NCBI GenBank assembly: GCA_003116995.1
Contig: BDSL01000021.1
Span: 806,001 to 870,000, forward strand
DNA: 64,000 bases
Reading direction: 5' to 3'
Origin: Yamagishiella unicocca
Lineage: Eukaryota; Chlorophyta; Chlorophyceae; Chlamydomonadales; Volvocaceae
Below are positions 55,201-64,000 of the stretch, piece by piece. The position numbers and the translations under genes are program-made. The notes under the pieces were generated by a model. That model searched no databases. It was not told the origin of the DNA and saw only the letters and a program-made list of their open reading frames with translations. Every line of letters starts with the position of its first letter. The stretch's first letter is position 1.

Positions 55201-56976
55201 GGCCGCGTAGCTGGTCAGCAAGCGGCGCTGGATCAGGCAGTTACGGAAATGCTTGCCGCTGTGGATAATGTACGTCACGACGCTACCATTGCCGCCGCCA
55301 GCAGCAGCGCTCGCGACGGCGATGCTCCGGAGCCGCGGTCGGATACCGTTGCGGGATCAGCAGCCGGCTCGGCTGTTGCCGCGCTTGAAATGGCCGGACT
55401 GGCAGCCAAGGTGCGGCTGCTGGACGAGTCGCTGGCTATGCAGTTAAGAGGCTTGCGCCAGGAGCTTCTGACAGAGCTGGCGGCGAATGGTGGGAGCGGC
55501 GGAGCCGCGGACGGCAGCAATGCCGCGGACATGAGTGCTCTGGACAGCAAGGTTTCGCAGCTGCACGCCGCTGCGACGGCCATGCGCACCCGCTTGCTCG
55601 CAGTGCAGGAGTACGTGGACAGCACGCAGGTATGTTTTCGTAACTTGGTCGTGGCATGTGATGATGTGTTTGATTTGCCTCACAGGGCAGTCTGAAAATG
55701 TAGGGCGTGACTGGTTTGGGTCCTTGCTAAAGTTTGGGCGTCGGATCCGTTACATCTCGCATTTGGCATTGACTACCTCGAAAACTCTCTCGGGTCAGAA
55801 CAACCTTGCAGACGAGTTCAATAACTACGTATGACCGGCGTCGTGTCTGACCCATTCGCTCCGTTTGCCTTTTCGCTTCACAGGGCATGATAAAGGACAT
55901 GCACGTTTCGCTGGGTGGGCTTCACAGGAGGGTGGATGCATTGGAAGGCACAGCGGGCGCCAGTGGTCGCAGCTCGCGAGTCAGCGGCTCCGGTAGCGGC
56001 CTGGGCGTCGACCAAAATGGATTCCGAGAGCTACAGGTAAGCACCATTTTCAGGGGACCAAATGCATCAATGATGCGTTAAATCCCAACACTCATGATTA
56101 AGGCAATATTATGCCAGCTCGAGCACACATGAATGGTCCTCGTTCGCTCCGTTGTCGCGTGCCTTGTTCTGTTAAGAGTCTCCAGCAGTCCAGTTCGCTC
56201 CGATACCCATTTCTAGCTGACCACTAACTCCCCCCCCCTCGTTTTCGTATCCCTATTTGGTACACCCCGGCTGTCGTCGTCTTTGTAGTCCGACCTGATT
56301 AAGTTTGAGGGCCGGTTGCTTGCGGTGGAATCGAGCTCGCTGGAAGCAGCACACCAGCTAGCAGGGCTCAAGGGTCTGGCACCGCGCGTTACGGAGGCGG
56401 AAACGCGCCTCGCGGATACGAGCTCAAAGCTGGCCGTTGCCCTGGGCGGCAGCAGTAGCAGCTCAGCTACACCCGTCATCCCTGCAGTGGGGCCGGGCAT
56501 GGCGTTGCCAGTGGTTGCGGGCGCGGTACGGGCGCTGGAGCTGCGGGTAGGCGGGCGGCTGGAGGCGACATACACAGCGCTCGACACGCTGGCAGGCGCG
56601 TTGTCGGCGGCAGGGAAGATTCATGCCGAATCGACGGCGAATCCTTTTAAAGGTGAGTTAGAGAGGAATGCAGAGTGAAGCATCGAATGACGGCGCACTG
56701 CGTAACAATGCGTGACAGTCAGCTTTGTATGACAACCCTCCCCCCCCTATCGCAGCAATCAGCGCCGCCGTGAACAACCCCGTGGTAGTGGCCCTGGACA
56801 AGAAGATCGAGTCGATGCGCGCGGAGGTGTTGGTCGCTGCCAACACCTTGCTTGAGGACCTGCGCCGTGACCAGCATCAGCAAGTCGAAAACAGGTTGCA
56901 GTCACCAGATCTGAGCGTGGGCGGCCGTAGTTCTTATGGTGGCGGCGGAGGAGGGGGCCTTTCGTTCAGGGCTTAA
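46238..56976 (+). CDS. Giant Ala-rich coiled-coil protein, 2408 residues, family unknown
   Basis: Nineteen exons agree in phase: 46238-46306, 46420-46731, 46878-47192, 47433-47702, 47892-48019, 48228-49089, 49334-49600, 49854-50354, 50468-50521, 50695-50880, 51044-51109, 51296-51421, 51626-53857, 54047-54400, 54668-54850, 55066-55629, 55884-56036, 56289-56652, 56756-56976. The start ATG at 46238 opens a 23-codon exon with a perfect GTGAGT donor. Nearly the whole protein is heptad-like helix broken by Gly/Ser/Pro linkers, with many AVHALSAEQ-, LEERVA- and ELRSEL-like stretches. Exon 13 (744 residues) contains a long Ala/Glu helix (AAEAAVAAVEEAVAEASAA). The C-terminus is Gly-rich (SSYGGGGGGGLSFRA). 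No signal peptide, membrane helix or enzyme motif was seen. A structural role in cytoskeleton, basal body or nuclear architecture is a guess from shape only. Confidence 0.8.
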
Positions 56977-58259
56977 AAGAGGCTCATGCCATACAACGGG
57001 CATCGAGTGAACGTCTCGCGTTGGGCTGATTTAGTTGACCGTCGCCTGTCGGTGTTGGCGGAGGCGCTTTTAAAATGGACATGACATGGCCATGGTAGAA
57101 TTGACCCCGGCACTGCATCCCTAAAATCTAAGTTGTGCGGACGCCACGGTGAACGCCGAAGCGGAGGTCGGACTGGCGAATTGTTCTCTGTCGCGTATAC
57201 CTGTCATATCCCTGAAAGCCTGGCGGTTTTACGAGAAGCCACGGCATGTTTGTAAAAACACTTAGCTACTATTAATTGCAGTTGGATTACGACTGTATGT
57301 TGGAGACTCACAATTTTACTCCGGTTACCGCTCGCGCGCTCGGTAACACTTCGGAATAAGTCACCATTTCCGAAAAAAATCCGCGCGTTTGGTCACCTAC
57401 GTATATCTGTCATGACACTTATTTAGTAACGTTGTAGCCGTTACTCTGACCCAAATTTTGAAGTTTCCGCGCGGGACTAGGGCTGGAAAGCGGAAAAGTG
57501 ATGAGGGATGAGTAGGCCGGACGTCTACGTTAAGCACAAACACTAATTCAGGTATGAAATGATAGCTCGGTAGATGATCTTTGCTAGCATTTGGAAGCTT
57601 TTTCGTACAGCGCTTGCACACCTGTCGTGCTGCAAGGGTTCGAATGCATAGCTGGCGGATTCTGGCATCTGAGCCTGCACGGTTTGCTCGCCACAGCGAT
57701 GTTACTATGGTGATAAACTTCATTTAGGCTGATGCTCGTGCACTGATATCGCCTTGCCGAAACATGCTACGCCTTCCGTGTAAAGTGCCATACCTTTTAC
57801 CGGATCAGCCCATACGAATCCATTATTTACACGTAACAGATCAGTTACGTCACCTGGCAGGCATATAAGGGCGGCCGTGCGAATTCCCTAACTAATATCA
57901 TGTACGGGGAAGGTGTGCGCTGCACGCGCCGCGCGCCACAGCTTCCGATGCATCTGAAATGTATATCCACAATCCACATAGCCGGTAAGGCTAAGGTGAC
58001 CCCTTACTTTCCGGGTTGCGGTAGCGGCTTGTAGCTAACATAACGAACGCCGCGTAAGGTAGTAAGCCTTCAGCTGACTCGACGAGAATTGTAGCAATGG
58101 TCAAGGCGAACTTTTGTGGTTATTCCAGAAGCTCTACTTGATTCCTACGTCTGTTGTATAATGGCCAGCTAGTTTGGTTGGCATCACTGCTCATTACCGG
58201 CCCTTTCACCTCGTCGCGCCCGACGTCGCGACCGCAGCTATATTCATTCATTTTCCGCT
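56977..58259. other. Intergenic region between the coiled-coil and subtilase genes
   Basis: About 1.3 kb of AT-richer sequence holding the 3' UTR of the coiled-coil gene and the promoter of the protease gene. No exon, repeat family copy or RNA gene was found. Confidence 0.55.
57251..57255 (+). terminator. Candidate poly(A) signal TGTAA for the coiled-coil gene
   Basis: Lies about 275 bases after the TAA stop at 56974-56976, a usual chlorophyte spacing. Confidence 0.5.
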
Positions 58260-61200
58260 ATGCTGCGTTTTCCAGGAATCCTATGCAGATCAGCCGTGTT
58301 CCTTCTGCTGTCAGTTTCCTTACTCGGGCAAGCAGGAGAATCGCGGGAAGTAAACATGCGGACTGGTGGCATTAAACTGAAGTAAGTCGGGTAGTAACGG
58401 GTACTGATGTCGGACTTTTGGCCTGGAACGAGCATTACATTAGGTGCATCGGGTAGATTTCTGTGCAAAAGCCCCTGGCAGGTAGGGCATGAAGCCTCCC
58501 GAGGTATCATTTTCCTTGTTTACTGCAAGACGCCAACCTCATTTTGGGCACCACATTTTCGGAAAAGTTGCAACTCTTTCCAGACATTCCGCCAACAGCT
58601 GAAGCGGCATCGCAAAGGCAATTGCACCACGCCGTGTTACATAATGCGACAGTCCAAAATGCGACAGTCCAGTGGTGTATTGTCGCTTGAGACGTATGAT
58701 GTGCGCTGTTCCTCTTAAATGGCCCCTGACATCTTCGCCCTGCCCAAACGACCAGGTCCTTGCGCAGCGGAACTGGATACGGTTCTGTTGGCACAAATGC
58801 TCAGCAGCAAGGACAAGAGGCCGACAGCAATTCTGATAGCACCGTCAGGGTGGGCGACTTAGACCCGAATGCGGACGTAGGCGCTAGAGACAGTAGCTCT
58901 GGTGGCGCAGAAGCAGCTGCAGTTGATCCTCTGGCGTACCGGTCGGCAGCGGCGTGGGGGAATGCTCCTGCCGTACGACTCTACCTCGTGGCTTATGACG
59001 ACGACTTACAGCCGGGGCACGGTGAGGAGCGCCGTAGTCCTGGCCGGCTCGCAGGGACACCTTTCTTTACGGGGGCTGTCACGAAGGATACGGGCAAAGG
59101 GTATGGGACTTTCCGCCTGCTGATACCCCGGTGGTTCTCTACGGCTGCCGTGAGCTGCAACTGATGCGCGGCCCTGTTTTCATATCTTTTCATATCTGTC
59201 CCGCAGAAACGGCCTCCGGCGGCGAGCAGCAGCAGCAGCAACAAAACAGTTTGACTCACAGGGTGACCCGCGAGAAGCTCCGGGCCGCTCTGCTGTCCCG
59301 CGGGTTATCCATATTATCGTACATTCCCGAAAACACCTTGCTCGTTGCGGCGCGGCCCGCGGACATGGAGCGCGTGGCCTTGGAGACGGGCGCTGAGATG
59401 GTGGGTGGGTCGGGGGACGGGGCCGTTTCCGCGGCCTCGCGCGGGATGGGACGGAGCTTGCCTTCGCACTTGCAGTACGCATGTCAGCAAGGCGTCAACG
59501 TACTCTACGCTCCACCAACACAGCATATCGCGCCGCCGCACCACGTTCCCTCCCTCCCCCCCACCGACTCGCCCCACCCTCCCCGCATGAGGCAAACTAC
59601 AACCTACAACCTACAACCTACAACTTATATCTTCGCAAGGATCCAGCTTTGCTGGATTACCTTGGTGCTCTTACATGGCGTGCGAGCCAGTTTGGCTCCG
59701 CCGCGCCTAACCGCGCGGCCGCCGCCGCACCCTCACATCCATGACACTAGCTTCGCGCCGGGGCCACCTGCCTCCTCAACCCTTCATCCGCTCCTCCCAC
59801 CTAATACCCCGTCGCCGCCTCCCTCCCTCCCAGACCGAGTACGGGCCCGAGCAGTGCATTGCGCCGGAGTGGGCGCCGCTGCTGCAGGACGAAGCCGAGC
59901 AGCAGCAGCAGCGCCGGCGGCGGCGGCAGGCTTTGCAGGCTCTGCGCAGTACCTCGGCAACAGACGCCGTGCCCGCTGATGTCGTTGATGGTAACGACGT
60001 TGGCGATGGAGCGCAGCCGGAAGCCACCGCAGCAAGCGGCGCCGTTGCTGCTGACCCAGCTGATGGCGAAATGGATGGAACCCTCCCTGGCGGGCAGTAC
60101 GACACGGAGGAGCGAAGCAGCCGCGTCGCGGCGGCAGCGGCAGCGAGGGCCTCCCTGCTGGGTCGCATGCGCAGGTTCGATCCTGCCGCAGTCCACGGCG
60201 GTAGAGCGCACGATCAGCAGCGGCGACGGCTGGTGGCGGACTCATCCACGGGTGGCGGCGCCGGCAGCCATCAGGGCCCATCGCCGGCACCTCCTCCTCT
60301 GTACGAGATGGCGGTGGAGCTGGTCCCCGGCCTGCCGGTGCTGGCCATGCAGGCGGCTGAAGTGGACTGGAGGATGGCCCTGAGGGAGGCGCTGTTGCGG
60401 GAAGCGGCGTACAGCCCCGGGGCGGCCCGGATCCGTGGTCCGTGCTTGCCCTATGTGGTGGCTGCTAGGGGGCTGGACGGCAGGGTCATCAGCGATGGCG
60501 GTCAGCTGCATGTGTTTCTGTGCGAGGAGGTAGGGCTGGGGCCAGAGGAGGGTGCGGCCGGGTGGAGGAGGCCAGGGGTGGGTCGGAGGGGGGGAGAGGA
60601 GAGCGGGAGGGGGGAAGAGGGGAGCGGGAGGCGGGGAAGAGGGAGGAGGGGGAAGAGGTGAGCGGGAAGAGGGGAGCGGGAGGAGGGGGAGAGGGGGAAG
60701 ACGGGAGCGGGAGGGGGAGGGGGGAAGACGGGAGCGGGAGGGGGAGGGGGGGAAGACGGGAGCGGGTGGGGGGAAGAGGGGGGAGGGAGGCGGGGGAGGG
60801 AGAGGGAGGCGGGGGAAGACGGGAGCGGGAGGAGGGGGAAGAGGGGAGCGGGAGGGGGAAGAGGGGAGCGGGAGGGGGAGGGGGGTAAGAGGGGAGCGGG
60901 TAGCGGGGGAAGAGGGGAGCGGGTAGCGGGGGAAGAGGGGAGCGGGTAGCGGGGGAAGAGGAGAGCGGGAGGCGGGAGAAGAGGGGAACAGGTAGCGGGG
61001 GAAGAGGGGAACAGGTAGCGGGGGAAGAGGGGAGCGGGAGGGGGGAAGGGACGGGGAGGGGGGAACAGGGGAGCGGGAGGGGAGGGGAGGGCTAGAGGAG
61101 CGGGAGGGAGGGGAGTGAGCTGGAGGCGCGAGGGGGTGAGGACTGGCGCTTCCCGGTGGCGGCCGTCCTTGCATCCCGAGGAGAAAGGGGCCCTTCGGCA

Positions 61201-63754
61201 AGTGCCTCTGGCAGCTCGCTTCTAATGCCTTGGCACTGCCAGAAAACGACAACGCCGGATAGGCGTTTGGCGGCCTTCGCAACACGGCCGGGCGCAGAAC
61301 CCGGATCCAGCCCGGATCCATCCCACACGACTCGGCCCATTGACCGCGCAAAAATCGGGTCTGCCGTCCGCTCTTGCCCGCGCTGTTGGGCGTGATGCTT
61401 GATTTGTGACCCCTTACACGACCCGCCACTTGCCTCTTTAAGCCCCGCGGAATGCCGGGCCCAACACAGTCCGCCCGTGCGCACAACTGGGATTCGATCG
61501 CAGGACCTTGCTGCCGGCTTGGCATGGCTGGCGGCGCAGCCGGTGGTGCGTTGGGTGGCTCCCCGCATCCGCGTCCGACACCAAAACGCGAGGTCCTCAA
61601 TACTAATGCAAACGGGTGCGCGGCGACCCGGCCGCATGGGGCCAGACGGCCGGGCTGCGTGTGGGGGGGAACGTGTGGGGGGGAACGTGTGGGGGGGAAC
61701 AATAAAAGAACCGGTAACGCGACTGGGGAAATGTAGGGAGGGGGTGCCGAAGCAAGCATGGAAACGACAATAGGTGAAAGAAGAAGAAAGCGTGGAAACG
61801 ACATAGGTGGAAAAGAGAAGGGCGCGGAAGGTCGATTGGACGAGCTGTGTAACCCGGTGCCACGATGGGGGGAGGGGCGGAGCGGCTGGCCAGTGGGGGG
61901 TAGGGAGGAAACCCCTGGGCGACTGTGGCCAGAAGGGGGTTTGCAAAAAGACCCGGTTACCCGGCTGGCCAGTAGGGGAGGAGACAGCGTCGTGCGCGTG
62001 ACTGCACCGCATGCAATTGCTCGGCACCACCCCCATCACGCCCAGTTCGCCTCGTTGCGTGGCAGTCGCCTGGCCCTGGCTCCCGCGTCGTCGTCGTGCC
62101 ACGTGGCCCTGTCCTGTGTTTCGTGCCGCCAGCACACCCCCAACAACTCCCGGCGCTTCCCGCCCCCCCCCCGGCCGTCGCGCCGCCGTCCTGCTAGGCG
62201 ATTTGACCTCGGCGCAGTACAACGACCCGACCGACCCGGCCACCCGGCGGCCCTTCTGGGACGCCGGGCTCGACGGCGGTGGCGAGATCGTGGGGGTAAG
62301 CTGTCTCCGGGATCCCGGATCCAGATCCAGATCCATGTAAAATAGGTAGAGTAGGGACGCAAAAAGGGGGACGACGGGCGATACACACCGCGCATCGCCC
62401 ATGACCTCCTCCCCCCCCCACCCGCCCCAACTATACACAGACATACACGTACGACTTCTCCCCGGCCGCGTCCCGCACACCCGTATCCTACTCCTCCCCC
62501 AATCTCACCCCACCCCCGCTGCCCCGCAACCTCGCTTGCAGCTGGGGGACAGCGGTGCGGACCTTGACTCCTGCTACCTGGCGGACCCGCTCTTCAACAC
62601 CAGCGTCTACAGCAAGCTGTGGACCGGCAACCCGCCTAGGATGCGCATGCCCAAGCACCGCAAGGTGGTGCAGTACGTGGTCATACCAGGTGGGTTCCGG
62701 AGCAGACGCCTGCGGCTGCGGCTGGGGTGCAGCGGGGCTGCTGGTTGGCTGCCTAGGAGCAGCTCCATCACCCGCCTGGGCCCCTCCCCCTCACCCCCCA
62801 TCACCCCCCATCACCCTCACCCTTACCCGCCCCGGCCTTGCCTCTATGCCTGGCTCCCCCCAGGAGCGAGCTTCGGGGACGATCCCACCGGCTTTAACGG
62901 CCACGGAACCCACACGTCCGGCAGTGTCGCTGGCTCCATCATGCCGGACAGCGACCCAACCACGCCCTTCAGCGTCGACGTCGCCACGGGTGCTGCACCC
63001 CGAGCCAGGCTATCCATCGTGGACTTCGGTGGCGTGCCGGAAGACGGCGATACTGCCGCGTTCTTCGACCCACCGACGCCGGTTCAGCTTAGCTACTTGC
63101 CGGTAGGAGTCTTGCCCAGCTGCGGCTCGCGACGGTCCTTACCAGGCTGCTAGTGTGCCGATTCCCGGCAGATGGCTGAGCGTAGGGGTAGCGGAAGAAG
63201 GTACTTACGGTCCTGAACCCGCCTACCTGGCCTACCTCCGAAATGCAACCCCGGCCGCCAGTGCCCTCGGACCCACATCTCCTAGCCCTTCTCACCCCAC
63301 ACCACCGGGTCTTCTCGTATACCATCCTCCCACCCCCCCACACGCTCACACACACCGATCCCCGAAGTAAACGGGTCTGCTCACCCCACCCCCCGTTCCG
63401 CCCCACCTGCAGCTGCACACCGCGGCGGGTGCATCCATCACCAGCGACTCGTGGGGCACGGAATGGAACGTGTACGACATGTTCGCAAGAGGTAGGCTGT
63501 TCGGTCGGCTTCATGACGGCATCTCCGCCCCCAAACAACCCTCAAACCCTAAAGCCTGCCTCAGCGACCCGTCGCCGACCCTGCACGCCCAACCCCCCTC
63601 CCTCCGCTCAACGATTTTAATCGGTTGTAGTCCTTAGGGCCGACCCACGGGTTTCCCCAACCCCCCATGTCACCCCCTTGGCCCCCGTCAGGCTTCGATA
63701 CCTTCCTCTGGCGCAACCCAGGCGTCATCTCCTTCGTGGCTGCGGGGAACAACG
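58260..63754 (+). CDS. Secreted subtilisin-like serine protease (S8), 3' end outside window
   Basis: Ten exons agree in phase: 58260-58381, 58756-59021, 59207-59400, 59834-60529, 61504-61615, 62198-62295, 62542-62689, 62864-63102, 63413-63491, 63692-63754. They encode the first ~672 residues. The ATG at 58260 opens a textbook signal peptide (Arg, then FLLLSVSLLG, then a small-residue cleavage region). A propeptide of over 400 residues follows, with an I9-like block (REKLRAALLSRGLSILSYIP). The catalytic Asp is D499 in LGDSGADLDSCY and the catalytic His is H559 in NGHGTHTSGSVAG. SFVAAGNNG carries the oxyanion-hole Asn, N671. The catalytic Ser (GTSMA motif) must lie beyond 64000. Sequence after 63754 is read as intron. 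Probably extracellular or wall-associated; substrate unknown. Confidence 0.9.
60535..61140 (+). repeat. Polypurine (GGGAGCGGGAGGGG)n tract, subtilase intron 4
   Basis: About 600 bases that are almost all G and A, made of GGGAAGAGGGGAGCGGGAG-type units with several sub-periods. They start right after the exon 4 donor. Confidence 0.95.
61684..61743 (+). mobile_element. Family B repeat copy, subtilase intron 5
   Basis: AATAAAAGAACCGGTAAC, GCGACTGGGG, AAATGTAG and GGGGGTGCCG. Gene-sense, about 70 bases after the exon 5 donor. A further partial copy (GACCCGGTTACCCGGC) is at 61945-61965. Confidence 0.7.
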
Positions 63755-64000
63755 GTGCGTGCTGCGCGGCGCCGGATGCCAGGCGGAACATCGCATCGCC
63801 CTCCGGGGGGAAACCTCGCGCTGTCGCAAAACCGTCGTTCGGGCCGAAGTGGCTTCCGCCTCTGACTTTGCTACCAGCCGCAACGACTGCGCATGTATAC
63901 GTCCCTTTCCGGCGTTCCTTAGAAATGTCGGCGCAGCTTGCCTCCCAAGCAAAACAATTCCTTTTCCTCGTCCCGGCGTTGGAACGTTACGGCCGTGCAC

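Overview
The window is nuclear DNA of a green alga, most likely a chlamydomonadalean/volvocine species. The signs are very GC-rich coding sequence, many short GT-AG introns, alanine/glycine/glutamine-rich inserts inside otherwise conserved proteins, TGTAA motifs downstream of stop codons (the usual chlorophyte poly(A) signal), and a plastid import gene (TIC236) next to ordinary nuclear genes. Eight protein genes are supported. For seven I could place exon borders so that the reading phase agrees at every junction. No rRNA, tRNA, CRISPR array or prokaryotic operon was seen.

Layout: (1) 23-1210, +, the 3' end of a glyoxal/galactose-oxidase-like copper radical oxidase. (2) 10872-3158, -, a nine-exon gene for a ~1150-residue protein with two tandem U-boxes, a long Ala-rich linker with basic nuclear-import-like motifs, two Myb/SANT-like repeats and an unrecognised C-terminal domain. 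(3) 34939 (perhaps 35557)-12413, -, a giant 36-exon TIC236/TamB-type gene for the chloroplast envelope translocon, ~3480 residues against roughly 2170 in land plants. (4) 36544-38642, +, a four-exon organellar (probably mitochondrial) ribosomal protein uL6. (5) 40956-39671, -, an unrecognised 404-residue protein. (6) 44681-41361, -, a six-exon RCC1-repeat protein. (7) 46238-56976, +, a 19-exon gene for a 2408-residue Ala-rich coiled-coil protein. (8) 58260 to beyond the window end, +, a secreted subtilisin-like (S8) protease with a long propeptide; ten exons are visible and the catalytic Ser lies outside.

The genes do not look functionally linked. Themes are plastid protein import (3), organelle translation (4), ubiquitin ligation combined with DNA binding (2), and secreted or extracellular enzymes (1, 8).

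The most striking structure is non-coding. Short dispersed repeats (families A, B and C below) sit almost entirely inside introns of several genes. One fixed end of the repeat usually faces a nearby splice site: in gene-sense copies it follows the 5' splice site, and in antisense copies it precedes the 3' splice site. This is what introner-like (intron-generating) elements would look like. Other introns are filled with mini- and microsatellites, a polypurine tract, and one AT-rich island.
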